From positions 10,413,950 through 10,477,949 of the forward strand of contig NC_037596.1 of assembly GCF_003073045.1 (NCBI RefSeq): DNA of 64,000 nucleotides, given 5' to 3'. The first letter of the stretch is position 1, and the number at the start of each line of letters is the position of its first letter. Under the pieces are notes generated by a model. That model did not search any database, had not been told where the DNA came from, and was given only the letters and a program-made list of their open reading frames with translations. Below, one piece after another: positions 1 to 12,500 of the stretch. Position numbers and translations under genes: made by a program. The DNA comes from Pomacea canaliculata. Lineage: Eukaryota; Mollusca; Gastropoda; Architaenioglossa; Ampullariidae.

Positions 1-2798
1 TGCTGGCTTGGCGTATAACACCATATAGCCCTTTTCTCTCATAATTTTATTTATTGTTTATTATTATGTCTCTCGGAAATCATTCTATTCTGTCTTCTGA
101 TAATCATGAACCCTACACAAGAAATCCTGTATTCAGGAGCATTAATGCCTGTGGCATACTTTTTATGTTGGATCCGCGTCCGCCACAGAGTGTTCTTGGC
201 GTTTTTTGAATGTCCTAATTTCTGGAAGTTTTCGAGTTTATTGTGATTGTGAAAATAAATTTTCATCACATAGTGACTGTGTTTCTGCAATTTTATTCAT
301 GTTGTCTCACGTGTGTGTTTGTATGGCACGTCTTTCCCCTTCTGCCAGTGAACGAGCCCGGGAGTAAAATTCAGGCAGACATTCAGCTGATGGTACAGTA
401 TTGAATCAAGCTCGGGCTTAAACCTTCACTGTATCAATGTAAGTTTTTCGAAAAACTGATCAGTTCCAGTTAAATGGCTATGCTTCAGTTAGTTTACTAT
501 TATCAGCAAACTCTTCAATTAAGATGCTTGTCCGTGAGCTAGCTTTTTTTTTTTTACAAGATGAAGCAATATCAGAGTACATCTTGTGGCTGGTAAGAGC
601 CGCTGGAAAAGTTCATATACCTTATAATTAAAAATAAAACTAGTGAAAAAGTATTCTCCGGGTATCGTCCTTATGCAAGAAGCTTTATATGTTAGTCTTG
701 TAATTAGCACAGATGAAAAATAAAAATTGTTAGAAATGCAAGGTACACAAAGAAACGTGAGTGACACAATGAACAAAAAGTCTTCCAAAGACCGTGTGGC
801 TACTGACAAATGATACCCGTTATTTATGAGTAATCGGTCAGGTACACAAATTGCCGATGCTGGTTCTGAGCGATTTCAACATTGCACTAACAGCTCACAG
901 ATGTAGTACAACTCTCAGGTCCTGCTTGTATTAATATTCAAACAGGGTTGATCGAGGCTTTAACTTATTTCTTAAATTTAATTTTCAACTTTTAGTTTTC
1001 TTTTTCTCTTTTTGTATTGCGTGTAGGTGTGGTTTAAATCAGTTATATTTCCGTAAATTAATCTGCCTGTTCTCACCATCCCTACTGCTGCTAGTGTGTC
1101 CCAAAGTGATGTCTGATGTCGTTAACAGTATGACAAAGAAGCGACATGATAGCCAGAAATCTTTGCCAGCGCTGTCTGTAATGTCATGATGACTGTGACT
1201 TTGGTTCACTCACTGATCTGAAATAATGTAGACAGATTCTGGCTGGTTCTGTTTGAAGCCACCTACCCGCCATATTGAAACTCGTACAACGAAGCTGACT
1301 CAGTATTTTGAATGTCCTGCTCTCGTATTGTATTTTTTCGCACACTCTCAGTGCTTCATGCTTTTTATTTTCGTGAAGTGTTTTATTCTGGCTTAGCCTG
1401 CTATCCAAGCTGAGAATGTAGGTTTCCATTTGTTTCTGTTCCACGCCAGAATTTATGATATTGGGAGTGGTAACATGGCTGTTCACAACACAGTGTGAGC
1501 ACGGTCTATCAAGAGGTTTTACAAATTTGGGCTTATCAAATAAGTTCAAATGATATCCAGGATATGAAAACTTTAACCAATTCTTATATTTAATGTCTTT
1601 TAATCACAATATGGGGGAAGTTAGAAGCTACACAGTAACGGATAAATCAGTGTAGGGATGAATGGATGCATAAGGAAGCTGAAGTAAGTTACATTTACTG
1701 TAAGAAAAGTTACGAAATAACAAGTTCAATGTCGATAGTCATCAGTCATCAAGATGGAGGATACTTTTGTATAGACATGTTTCTTCCTGTTTCGTTACTT
1801 CTACTGCTGCAGTATCAATCAATCCATTCATCCATAAATTTAAATAAAGAAGATATACTCCAAAACTGTATATTATTTTTTTTATTTACGCAATACCAAC
1901 AATCAATGAAGCGATCAGCCATAAAAGATCTACTGCAATGCCCTGAAGAAAATTTTACAGTATTTTTTTTTCTTCTGCAAAGCAAAAGGTAATTTTATTT
2001 ATAAAAAATCGTAGATGAACTAAACCATTTCCTCTATAGGAAATCATTAAATGGCTCATTAAATGGCAATACTTTTACCCTAAATTGACCATCATCGTAG
2101 CTATGTCGGATCTGTGATTATGTTTTAAAGTTTTGTATATGACTTTTGTGTAAAATTGCCATTCACATTTTTTAAACATTATCATTTTCCTGAACGAACT
2201 GGGCGTTCTTGTACTGACTATATAGTAGTAACTGCAAAGGAACACCACTAAAAAACATAATTACAAAAAATTGTCCACATTGAATTTGCTAATATGTATA
2301 TTTATTGTTTTCCCTTCTTCCTACATCTTGCTCGTAAAATAATAACCCACCACTTAGCATCTTTTAGAAAGACCTCTTAACATGTCTTCCAATAAAGTCT
2401 GTAAAAAAGTCGTAAAAGATAAAATTATTCCAGATAAGAAAGTAACAATGCATACATGCAGAAAATGACTAAAAAGTAAATATAAAAATGAAAGGATAAG
2501 TAACATTTTTAAAACATAGAAGCCATAGACTTGGCACGTTTTAATCTTGATAAAATGTGAAAACTTGGTTCGTCTTACATAGTTTTAATGTACTGCTTAT
2601 ATTTTACAGATTTCCCAAGAATCGTTTCATACCTGACAATTCCACAATTTGAGTCACGATTTTTTTTAAACAAAAAAAAGGTTTACAGAATGAGTGAATT
2701 ATATTTAACAAAATCTCATCAATCAGTGGCAAGTCTGTTTTGAATTAAAAATCTCCTGCTACTTTCTTAGATAGAGTGAGAGTTAGCAACTTCCTCCG
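1..2798. other. 3' flank of A1, no supported gene
   Basis: AT-rich sequence with scattered short reading frames, the longest being 121 codons on the minus strand at 1184-1549. It has no recognisable domain and no splice context linking it to the cluster. Minus-strand ATTAAA-like sites lie a few hundred bases below the A1 stop, but none stands out as the polyadenylation signal. Confidence 0.5.
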
Positions 2799-3007
2799 TC
2801 AGGTAGAGTAAACTTGCTTGATTGTGCTATACTCTGTAGCTTCGTGTTTGGGTGCTGGAAACTGTCGCCTGTTGTCAAACCTGAGTGACATGTAAGTCAG
2901 GCCATCCTGGTTTGTCCACCTGTCCTTATTCACCTCAGTACCACTAGAGCGAGTGGACGCAGACGTCCTACACCATCCATCCCCCAAACCTCGAATAATG
3001 AAGGGCG
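2799..3007 (-). CDS. A1 last exon: inhibitory cytoplasmic tail
   Basis: Terminal coding exon of A1. The acceptor follows ...atatttcag and phase 1 is completed by the G from the TM exon. It encodes 69 residues, including RGLGDGW near the start and a stop right after QVYST. The ITIM LTYMSL is at 2883-2900 and the ITSM TEYSTI at 2820-2837. The exon is clearly homologous to the A4 last exon (shared RGLG-GW, NQDGL, YSTxK), which supports it as real coding sequence rather than a chance reading frame. Confidence 0.85.
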
Positions 3008-6000
3008 CTGAAATATGTTATTCGTTTCTCAACATTAAATTTAATTTAATTTTCTTAGTGTGTTTTCAATAAACATAATTTAAAAATCGAACTTAAAATA
3101 TAATTTGAGCTGTAAACGTCTGCGCCCAAAACCTTTCTCAAAAACTCACGATAAGCTGTAACTTATTTTAAAAGGAGTTCAGACTTTAAAGTGACTCAGA
3201 GGCCACTGTGTAATAATTTGTTAAACTCAGAGGGCTTCAGCTAATATGTGTCATAGAAATTAACTTGAAATGAAGCTACTTTGTATGAAATTACTACTGT
3301 CAGGAAGCAATTCTATTTGTAAATGTTTGTTTACTCGTTTCGCTGAAAGCGCGTATTTGACACAAGGATAAAAGGGTTACACTGGACATAGCAGCGGGTA
3401 GATATATAAATAAATTTGCAGTCATTGATGGTTAATAGTTAAAGAGATTTCGGATTTTATGGTAAATATTAGTCTGAAGTGAAGAGAAACATAACAGAGT
3501 TTGAGCTTTTTTGTTACAGTAGTATTTAAAGAAAAATGGCATAGCTCAGCACAAGGAACTTTTCTCAGTTGAAATAAAACTGTATTCATCATTAGCATCA
3601 TCATTATTATCGTCTTTGTTGCCTTCCTTCTCGCTAAAAAAATATAGATATATATATATGCTGTGAAATGTCTGTCTCTTTTGCTTCTTTCTTCCCTCAC
3701 TCAATACTTTGGTCGCTAGCATCGAGTTCTCTCTCTCTCACACACATACACACAAGCATGCACATGCACTGCACGCTCTTGTGACTGAATACAAGTGTAT
3801 GTGATGAAGCATACAATGGATTATTTATAAGGAAATCTGATTTTGATAATACGGCCCTCAATTTAGTGAACCTCTAATTTTTTAGATTTTTTTCCCGACA
3901 ACTTTTTCAGTCGTGAAGGAAGTTTTAATAGAAGCACAACAGTTGCAATTTCGCTTTCCACTTTCCTTCAAAGCTTGTTCAGAATTGTTTAATCTTCAAT
4001 TCTCATATATGTTCCTGTCATTTGTTTTTTTTTTAAGGAAATATTCTAATTCAAAAGACATTCAAAAATATGTTTAGTTTTGATTTTTGTGCAGTTTAGT
4101 AAAAACAAAACTGCATTTACTACCTCTTTCAGTGCAAGTGCACAAATGTGAAAGTTAATCTAAAATTCAAACGATAAAAAAGTATGCCAGGGTAGCAGAA
4201 TTTAAAAAGGTGCTACCTTATATCTCTAAAAAGTTTTTGCTGAAGATATGGTGGTTTGAAAGACACAAAAACCAAGCATTGTCTTCGAACTATTGTTGTA
4301 AATGCATACTTTGAAATAACTAAACAATTGCCCTTTCAGACACACCATGGAAAATGATAGTGAGATTACTCATCTGCCACACAAGCAGTCTTACTGTGTG
4401 AAAGCAACCGTTGAATAGCATACTATACAAACACGCCAACGTACAATCTAAGATGCTTACAAAAGTAGTTCAAAAATTTGTTAAGATGATTGTTATGTTA
4501 ACACACCCTGCCTAGTTATACATGGAATAGAAGCATTATAGTAACAGTCTTCAGTGTAATATTTTTTGTATTTGTTATATTTATTTCAAATCCATAAATA
4601 AACAATAAGATAATAATCACAGACAAATAATATATGACTGGAAAACGGACAACACTATTCCCCTACAAAAATGGCGCTCGGTGCACACAAAAGTTCATCA
4701 AGGTTGTAATATTTCTCGTACAAGCAACAGGATATTAGCAGCTGATCCCGTAAATATTATAATTACAGAATATAAAAACTGATTACAATGTACTTGAGAA
4801 CTGAGGTGAAAAATTATCCAATGTTAGTTCTGCTGAGAGGCGAGAATAAATGTTTAAAATTGCAGCCGATAGAAAGTAAGAAAAGATATTACTAAACAAT
4901 AAAATAATAAAAATGTGTCGAAATGAGTAGTTATGCTTACCTGTGGGTTATTTTTCGCACAATTTGAAAAGATTTTTAAAATGGCGTTTCGATCGAGCAG
5001 TAGTAAGACTCTGGTTTGTCATAGCTAATACTTTGTATGTGACACCTGTTTAAAGGGATTATTTTAGAATATTCAGGTTCCCCCCTCCTTTCATCAACTA
5101 AACCCACTTGTAAAGTGTGAATCACTCAGATCTTGAAAGACCTTTCTATCAAATTAGTATAACCATGCCAGAATACTCGGGGTAACACCGTAACATAATT
5201 CATGGTTTTTTTTATTTTGTACCAGAATAATAATAAGAGTTCTGAACTTAGTGTCTTAAAAGATGGAGCTGATAACCATATCTATTACAGGTGGGTCAAT
5301 TCGTCAAAGTGACTAAGGAATATAATGATCTGCCACATCATCAGAGAAGACAACACACCTTAGCACTTTACTAAAGTTGTCCTTTTCGAGAATCTACCCT
5401 GCAACTCGCCTAAAATTTTCAGGATAAAAATCATCATGAACTTTTTAAACCACACTGTTTGGCGAAATATACGGTTGTCTTATGTCTTCTGATTAATTTA
5501 GTTATCTGTCACTAAGCGACAACACAAACACAGAAACAAAACAAACACAAAATAAATGCTTAACATTTCATATATTATTTAGTTTCAATAATTATAATAA
5601 ATACCTTTTCCTTTTTTCCTTCGCTTGATGACGACAACAATAATTACGACAGCTGAGATGAAAAGGATGACACCAATAACTCCACCAGCGACAGCCGCCA
5701 TGTTGGTGCGTGAACCCTTAGGGTCGTCGACTGATAACAAGTCGACTGATAACAAAGAGGGAGAAAATAACTCAGTTTGGTCCATTTTCAGAATTCTGCG
5801 TTGTATAAAGAAAGTATGTGACCATGCCCTCTGAAGTTAGAAGATCGTTAGTAAAAATGTTGTCTTATCGCGACTCGATGCAAAAAATTAAGAAGAAATG
5901 TTTTGATGAGAACGAGGATGCAGAGGCAAATGATCCGTAAGACTAAATAATAAGAACACAAGAGATACGCAAAAAGTTTCTAAGTCAAAGTTTTCACTCA

Positions 6001-9000
6001 AATACACCTATAAAAATGAACATTTCTATTTAACATTCTTGAGACAATTTATATGACCGCATGCCCTCATAACCCTTATAAATATAAATCTTTGTTGTCA
6101 CATTTTTTAAATGCTCACCATGCCTGATCTCAACAGTGAAGTTTTCATCGCCGACTTCATTGATAATCTGCACCTTGAGGGATCCAGCTGGTATATCAGA
6201 GGGAATGATGAAGATCGTCAGCACACACCTGGACAGGTAGCGGGTCTGTACATCAACCTTACAGGTGAAATTCGTCATCGGCTTAATATTCACGTTAGCA
6301 GCTTCACTGCTATTAGTAGTTAGTCGTGTAAGCCATACACCCCAGTCACGTGGTATGGGGTTAGAAATGACCTCGAAGGTCAGCTCCATTGGTTTGGTAG
6401 AAAGGTTGAGCACCTCGAGATGCCTGGATGAAATGTTCCTCGGCTTGCCTGTTAATGACACAGAGAAAGAGAGAAAAGCACACATAATACACCCACACAT
6501 AATCGTATTTACATGTATAAACATGTATAAACATGTATAAACACATATTCGTGTTTACATGCACACACGGGTAGATTAAAATCTGTGCAGGTATATATGT
6601 CAAAACACTGTTTTCTTCAAAATTCGGTCACAACATTCTCAAAGATCTTTTCTTTAATGTGCTTGTCTATATTTGATTGCAATCACGCGTATCTGCACAT
6701 TGAAAAAATTTAAATAAATATGTTTTAGTGTATTACATAACATAAAAACTAATTCACGGAGTTTTGATGTTGAGTCCCGGGAAATTTTCTGTAGTGTTTA
6801 CTCTTTACAGTCCAAAATTTCTGAGGTTTGGCCGCCGAAAAGGCATAAGTTTTTAATCCCACATGTTAATTGTTAAAAGTATTATAGCATGGACGATTAA
6901 AGGGAATAGCATAAAGTTTTGGACGATAGACAAGGCCCACACAGAACTACTTGTGTTTAAAATCTTTCAGTCCTCCACTTACACTGAACATCAAGGCTGA
7001 GGCTGACCAGTGTGGTCACGGTCCACTGACTGGAGCAGTTGTTTCTTGTAGAACATGTGTAAGAGGCTGTGTCTTCACATCGAGCGGCGATCGTGTGGTT
7101 GATGGACTGATTTCTCTGGAAGACTACACCGTTCTTACATAAAGTCACCTGTTGGATGTGTTTCCCATTTGACTGGCACCTGAAATGTACTTGGTCTGTC
7201 TCTCTGACTGTCTGGCTGCCATGCTTACTGTTTATTGAAAAGACTGCATCTGTGTCAGTTTCTGAAACAAAGTTTATAAACGTGAACATAACAAACAGGT
7301 CAATGGATGTTCACATTTTGGGATGTAGTAGCCGAACCCTACTGTCAGTTTTAACTTTACAGTGAAACTTTTCCGCTAATTGTGAAAATTTCTCTAAAGA
7401 AAACGCACCACAAAGGAAAATAATTTATTTATTCCAGAGGGTTTCTTGATATTTTTCTTCACATATCTCATGCTTTAATGTGTGAACTATCCCGAAAAAC
7501 CACAAATACTTTTTCATGCTTCTATGGGTTTTAATGATTTCTTAGTCGTTTTGTTATAGAGCTTCTTGTTTATTTTTAAATTAATTCTGTTTTAATTCTG
7601 TTTTTACCTCCACTTAGCATAAAATCAGCTTGGTAAACATTCCCTGAAAGCATTTATTGATTCCTTTAAAATCTCTGTTAAGAAAAAAATCAATGGAAAT
7701 AATTTTTCTTATATTCTTTATCTCAAAAAGTGAAGGCCAAAGAATTTCACATTTACCAGCAGGAATTAATTTGTTGTTCGTTGTAAAGATGACAGGGTAG
7801 CTTCGACCGCCTGGTGAGACAGTGACAAACAAGCTGTTGTTGACTTCTGGTGAAAGTCTTGTGTTGAAATAACAGGAACCTGACACCTTCACTTCACTCT
7901 CAGTGATCTTGTTACTGGTGGGTAACGTCGTCATGGTGACAGTTTCTAAGCTTTCGTTCTAAAACAATATTGTGAAGAATGTTTTTGTATTTATAAAGAC
8001 ACCTTCCCTGTAAATGGAATAGCAACAGATAAAATTGAATACATATACTGACACATCATCATCAGCAGCAGCAGTAGAATTGCTGTTATTATGTATGTTG
8101 TTTAAAGAGCTTTAATTCTTATTTTGGGGTTAAGCTCTATCTAAACTTTATTATTATTTATCATCACACAAGATGGATTTTAAGAAGAACATGTGTGAAA
8201 AATATTAGAAAAATATGGCTTGCACTCACATTATGCTCTGTACAACAACATTGAAACCGGCAAATAGAAAATAATTTGCTATTTGTTAGCTCTCACCTTA
8301 TCCCTCACTACAAGCAGGTGACACTTGTAGATTCTACGTGACGAGTAGACGCTTCCGATGACACAGGACACATTTACAGACAGAGTAGTTTCAACTCCTT
8401 CACATGACACATTCTCTGGTGAATCTGTTAAATGCCACACTTCAGTAACTTTAAATATTCCTAACGCAGATGTAAAAAATAAAGTAGAGAGAAAAAATAA
8501 CCATGCACACACACACACACACGTGTGAATGAGAGAAGAAAAATTGTTTGTCTCTCCCTCCCTCTCTCCCTCCCTCCCTCTCCCTCCCTCTCTCCCTCCC
8601 CCTCTCCCTCTCTCCCTCTCATATATTTTATATATAAGTAGATAAACTATTGTTTAATTTATAGTTGTGGATAAAGAATACGTACTGACAAAAAATATAG
8701 CCACTGACGTAAACGAAGAATACTAGAACACTTAGTTGAGTAAATATGTCAAATACATAATCTATCGAATAAAAACTACTCACACACGTAGTTCAGAGTA
8801 CAGTTAGCTGATCCGATGCTGTAAGTGTTGTTTATAAGAACACATTCCAGACTGCCGTTGACTAGCTCAATATTCTCGTGTATCTTCGTGTTGTTCTCAG
8901 CGTTGACGGTTATTCTTTTACTGTGAGCTCCTGTTACAGTTGCCTCGAATATCTCGCTGAATGGCGCCGAGACTAACATGGTACAGCTGCTTTGCGTGCA

Positions 9001-9530
9001 TTCTGCAAACCTGTGAGACTGATTTTGATGCCAGTGTAGTCTCCATTGTATGTCTCCGTCACCTGTGCAGGTGATAAACGTTTTCTGACCAGCCACTACT
9101 TCCACGAGGCCTTCATTGACACACTGCTCAATTTTTACTTCTGTAAAAAATGAAGCAGAAATAATGCTAGTATTCTACCATGTGCCTCTAGTGTCTCTCT
9201 CGCTCTCTCCTTCTTTTCCTCCTCTCTCTCTCTCTCACGACACATACCATCATTTACCCACTATTTGTTTCCACATACATAGCATGCGTACACTACATAA
9301 TAAAATACAAACGCTAATAAATACATACCACACATAAATACATATAGTTATTGATGCATTATTTTATAAAAAGTAAGCAGTCAGTGACATTTTTTTAACA
9401 AAATCCTGACGGAAAGTATTTCGCCATTAATTTCTTAAGAAGTCTACACTTGATCACCTCTAGCCACGGCCGGACACAACTGAAGAAGTAAAGCTGTCCA
9501 CAAAGTCCATACTCCGATGTTCCAGAACAT
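2799..9530 (-). CDS. A1: four-domain Ig-like receptor with ITIM/ITSM tail (567 aa)
   Basis: Predicted type I membrane receptor of inhibitory type. Coding exons, 5' to 3': 9458-9530 (signal peptide, starts MFWNIGVW), 8784-9140 (D1, six Cys), 8297-8424 and 7757-7958 (the two halves of D2), 6983-7261 (D3, with the Ig hallmark CEDTASYTC), 6119-6448 (D4, ends NEVGDENFTVEI), 5605-5730 (TM), 2799-3007 (tail). All have GT donors and AG acceptors; introns are phase 1 except phase 0 inside D2; total 1704 nt. TM is about residues 468-491, followed by KRRKK. The tail has an ITIM at Tyr537 and an ITSM at Tyr558. Known: such motifs recruit SH2 phosphatases (SHP type) in vertebrate receptors. Inferred: an inhibitory immune receptor of blood cells; the ligand is unknown. 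If the TM intron is retained, the protein ends GIYYNY. Confidence 0.85.
2820..2837 (-). other. ITSM motif TEYSTI in A1 tail
   Basis: Six codons match the switch-motif consensus TxYxx(V/I) exactly and are followed by Lys. The tyrosine is 21 residues after the ITIM tyrosine, a spacing compatible with tandem SH2 binding in vertebrate receptors. Confidence 0.75.
2883..2900 (-). other. ITIM motif LTYMSL in A1 tail
   Basis: Six codons match the inhibitory consensus (S/I/V/L)xYxx(I/V/L) exactly and are followed by Arg-Phe. CD33-related Siglec tails have the same style: an L-x-Y-x-x-L motif, then a T-E-Y-S motif about 20 residues further on. Confidence 0.75.
3008..5604 (-). other. Long last intron of A1
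   Basis: Separates the TM exon from the tail exon and holds the decayed micro-exon. From about 4860 upward it is homologous to 13130 onward, which marks one edge of the tandem duplication. The stretch 3010-4850 holds a CA/CT-rich patch near 3730-3770 and nothing else that I recognise. Confidence 0.6.
5046..5097 (-). pseudogene. Decayed copy of the family A 54-nt tail micro-exon in A1
   Basis: On the minus strand an acceptor-like ...gtgggtttag is followed by 52 nt ending in AACAG and a GTGTCA donor. The 3' half aligns with the 54-nt exons of A3 and A4, where it encodes (Y/F)YxxPWDTG-type sequence. Here two bases are missing: joining it after the TM exon moves the tail exon into a frame that soon meets a stop. 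A1 is only in frame if this exon is skipped, so I read it as a dead cassette. Confidence 0.5.
5726..5755. repeat. 15-bp tandem duplication at the A1 TM-exon acceptor
   Basis: Two exact copies of gtcgactgataacaa lie side by side. Each contains the splice acceptor (minus strand, ttatcag), giving exon starts at 5730 or 5745, both in frame. The longer form adds five residues (VDLLS). A2 has one copy at the equivalent place. Confidence 0.85.
8540..8622. repeat. Polypyrimidine CT/CCCT tract with adjacent (CA)n
   Basis: Low-complexity (ctccctc)n-like tract in the intron between D1 and D2 of A1, about 20 bases after a (CA)n run at 8506-8522. A2 lacks an equivalent expansion. Confidence 0.9.
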
Positions 9531-12500
9531 TCTTACAAATCTTTGAGTATTCAAAAGACGTTGTGCCAAGACTTGTCTCTCCGTATCCAGACGTAGCACA
9601 CAAACTGGTTTCATTTTGATGCCATTTTAATCAATTATCCACGACTGAAACATTTTCACTCCATTAAGGATGGAAACCGAAAAAAGTAAGGTGTCTATGC
9701 AATATTCATCTAAACATCAGGACTTGTGTCACCCACGATGTTGTAGTGTAGCACAGTTCAGATGTGTGTCAGATAACTAGTAAGAGTTTCCTTATATCTA
9801 ACCAGCGGCGGCGGGTATAAGGATGTCAAATACCTCTATAATAATTAATGAAGCGCAGTCCCACCATCCCGCAAGTACGTTTCAGATACGATAATACATC
9901 TTCTATCTCTGTTTCTCCTTTTTTTTTTTTTTTGATTATTTCTTAATAACTATAAAATTGAAAATGATAACTAGATATCTAGCTTGTGTTTCACACGCCT
10001 AAAAATATATAATCTGATTTTTATACCTCTTAAAGCTGAATCATTTACGGAGTATATTAAGGGGGAAAAGAAACTAAATAATGAAAGGTGTATGTGTGTA
10101 TGTTGTGACGAATTTAAAATGTTTTTATTTGAGCCAATTTTTTCGAAATATAGAACATCTCATTGAATGTGTAGATATTAGTATTTATAATTTATAATTT
10201 TTAGAGTTTATAAGTGGTTATTGTCATGTGCCCAAACGGTTACAAACGATTCGACAGCTGAACAGACATCACAGCACACAGTTAACAACTCATGCAGCAC
10301 CGTTCATTTTAGGCAGCAGCCAAAAGCAAAATCTTGTGAAGAATGAGCACTTTGTGCACCAATACTAAATACAACACTAATAATCAACAGTATTTTATAA
10401 TTTAAACGGTGGAACTTGCCTAACCGTTAGATTATTTAGTTTTTTCTGGGGTTGATTCATGATACTACTAGAAATATAAATTCACATTCGACAAAATGTG
10501 TTCTAATAAGGGGGACCTGTAAGTGGCTTAGCTTATCGAGGGATTTTATAGTCACCCGAAAGTTCAGGCCTTGGCGTGTTTCCTCGTCACACGTGGCTGG
10601 CCGATATGGTGGGAATCGCTCACTTCCGGCAAGGGACGCTACACACTTTCGGTAACATCAGTTAAGTCCCCTGAGAATGGGAGAATTGGCGAGACCCTAA
10701 CAAAGCACTCGACTCAGTTCGTTTTAAATTATGAAAACTTTTACTCGTGATAAGGACATTATGAAACCTTGTCTTCCTGGTTTCTCAACACCATATTTAG
10801 AAAGAGCAGAAACCGTGAGAACATTTTCATAAAGCAAGGGTTTATTTAAAACGGTTTCAATGAGAAAAAAACAAAAAAAAATTAAAGTAATTCAAAGTAG
10901 CTATTTTTAGACAAAAGTCACAGTCTCCTGATTGGTTTACTCGATGATTTCATTAAATTTAAATTTCAACGACAGAAGTCCGCCCCACCCCAATTACCTC
11001 CAGCACAGTTCAAAATCAAAGCTAGAGCAGTCTAGTAACTTTTCACAAGCCTGGAAAAAGAAGTATTGTGAGTGTCACACAAACTGTTAAGTATAGACAC
11101 CTTAATTATCACCTAACAGTTTTATCATCATCAATAATATTAACACACCGTAGGCTGTTATCATATAAACTTTTGAGATCTCCATCGTCAATGTCGAGCA
11201 GTTATTTCAGACCGTCAAGCTTATATTCACAATAAACATTAACAGAAGAACTAAGGATTTCGTCCTCACAAAAATACTCGAAGATGGTGTAAACTCAGCT
11301 AATTCACCAAACATGGATCAATGGGTGCACAGATTTTGAAGCTTATTTTCGGACATCTCACTGTTGAGTTCTGTTGTGTTCTGTTGTGTTCTGTTGTGTT
11401 CTGTTAGTGGGAAAGAGGAAGTGGATCACGGGAGCAACTGTAGCAAGACTTCCCGCAAGTCAGATGCTCAGTACAGGAAGTTTATTTTAACTGGTAAATA
11501 ATCTTTGATAACTTTTGTTAGTTGTATTGCACTTATGTTTCGTACCAATTTTTTTTCGTTTTTTTTATTACCCAAATGCTCAGTACATGTATCCCCTAAC
11601 AACTATGTTCGCACTGTACAAAACTATTTGAAATCCATAGTATATATAGCCTATTCTGTCATTCGCTCATTTTTCTATGTAAGCCTCCACTGGAAAAAAT
11701 AACAAAGAAATAAATGATAAAATGTAATGAGAAGCGATATACAGGATAAGAATATAGCAGCAATATAGAGATGAGTGGATAAACAAAAACATAAGATGTA
11801 TATCTACGAAATAACTCCTGACTTAAATCAATTGCTACACAACAATAAAGAGAGATTTGAAAGACACATCCTAGTGACAAGAAACCTGTGCATTTATTCT
11901 AAAAAAAGAAAATATAACAGTTGCTTACAGAGATAATACTATAGAATGTCTCTCCATCTGTTTGGCATGCGCATTCATTCAAACACAATAAAAACAGATC
12001 GTTTTACTTTTGTGGCGGCTTCCCCGCCCAGTTTGATATCAATATATTTAACAAAAGAAGATTTGTAAGTTCTCAACACAAAGTAATGAACATATAATAT
12101 AAGTATAAGTATAACATAATTAACAAAATTTATCCAACCATCAGTTGAATGAGTTTCTCTTATTAGAGATTTAGCACAATTCACAGAATGTCTTCCCCCA
12201 ACAGTCAAATGCTCTTCACCTAAAATGATCAAGGTATAAATTGTTCATCCGCCTGTTGCTCTGTTATCAATGGCTGTCCAGCGTCTCGGCAGAGGTACTA
12301 ACAGCTCTACCAACATCCGGGTGCTCTCAAATCCGGGTGCAGCAAATAGTAACCAGCTCCCAGGCTGTCCTCGGCATTTTGATATCATGTACTGCTTACA
12401 TTCAGATGAACAAGGTAATAAATAATTCAGGACAACTGTAGTACAAAATTGCAAAGTTCTATAAAAGTTAACAGCGTTAAGGAAGAAGAACCTCATATTA

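Noticed and set aside
1184-1549. Minus-strand frame of 121 codons
   Set aside because: No recognisable domain, signal peptide or splice context; a frame of this length is not rare in 64 kb.
4941-5010. Possible alternative last exon of A1 and A2 (A2 copy at 13203-13279), encoding SYY...TP then a stop, with a donor after it
   Set aside because: The two copies differ by 7 nt and share no conserved frame beyond about ten codons. The donor after a stop suggests coincidence or decay.
6111-6540. Plus-strand frames over A1 D4 (also 14029-14584 over A2 D4)
   Set aside because: They are antisense shadows of the conserved D4 exon on the minus strand.
11975-12232. Minus-strand frame of 85 codons with a hydrophobic stretch
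   Set aside because: Not conserved in the other duplicated unit and not joined by phase to A2.
12241-12441. GC-richer patch with open frames on both strands
   Set aside because: No domain recognised and frames open on both strands; perhaps an old repeat, but I cannot name it.
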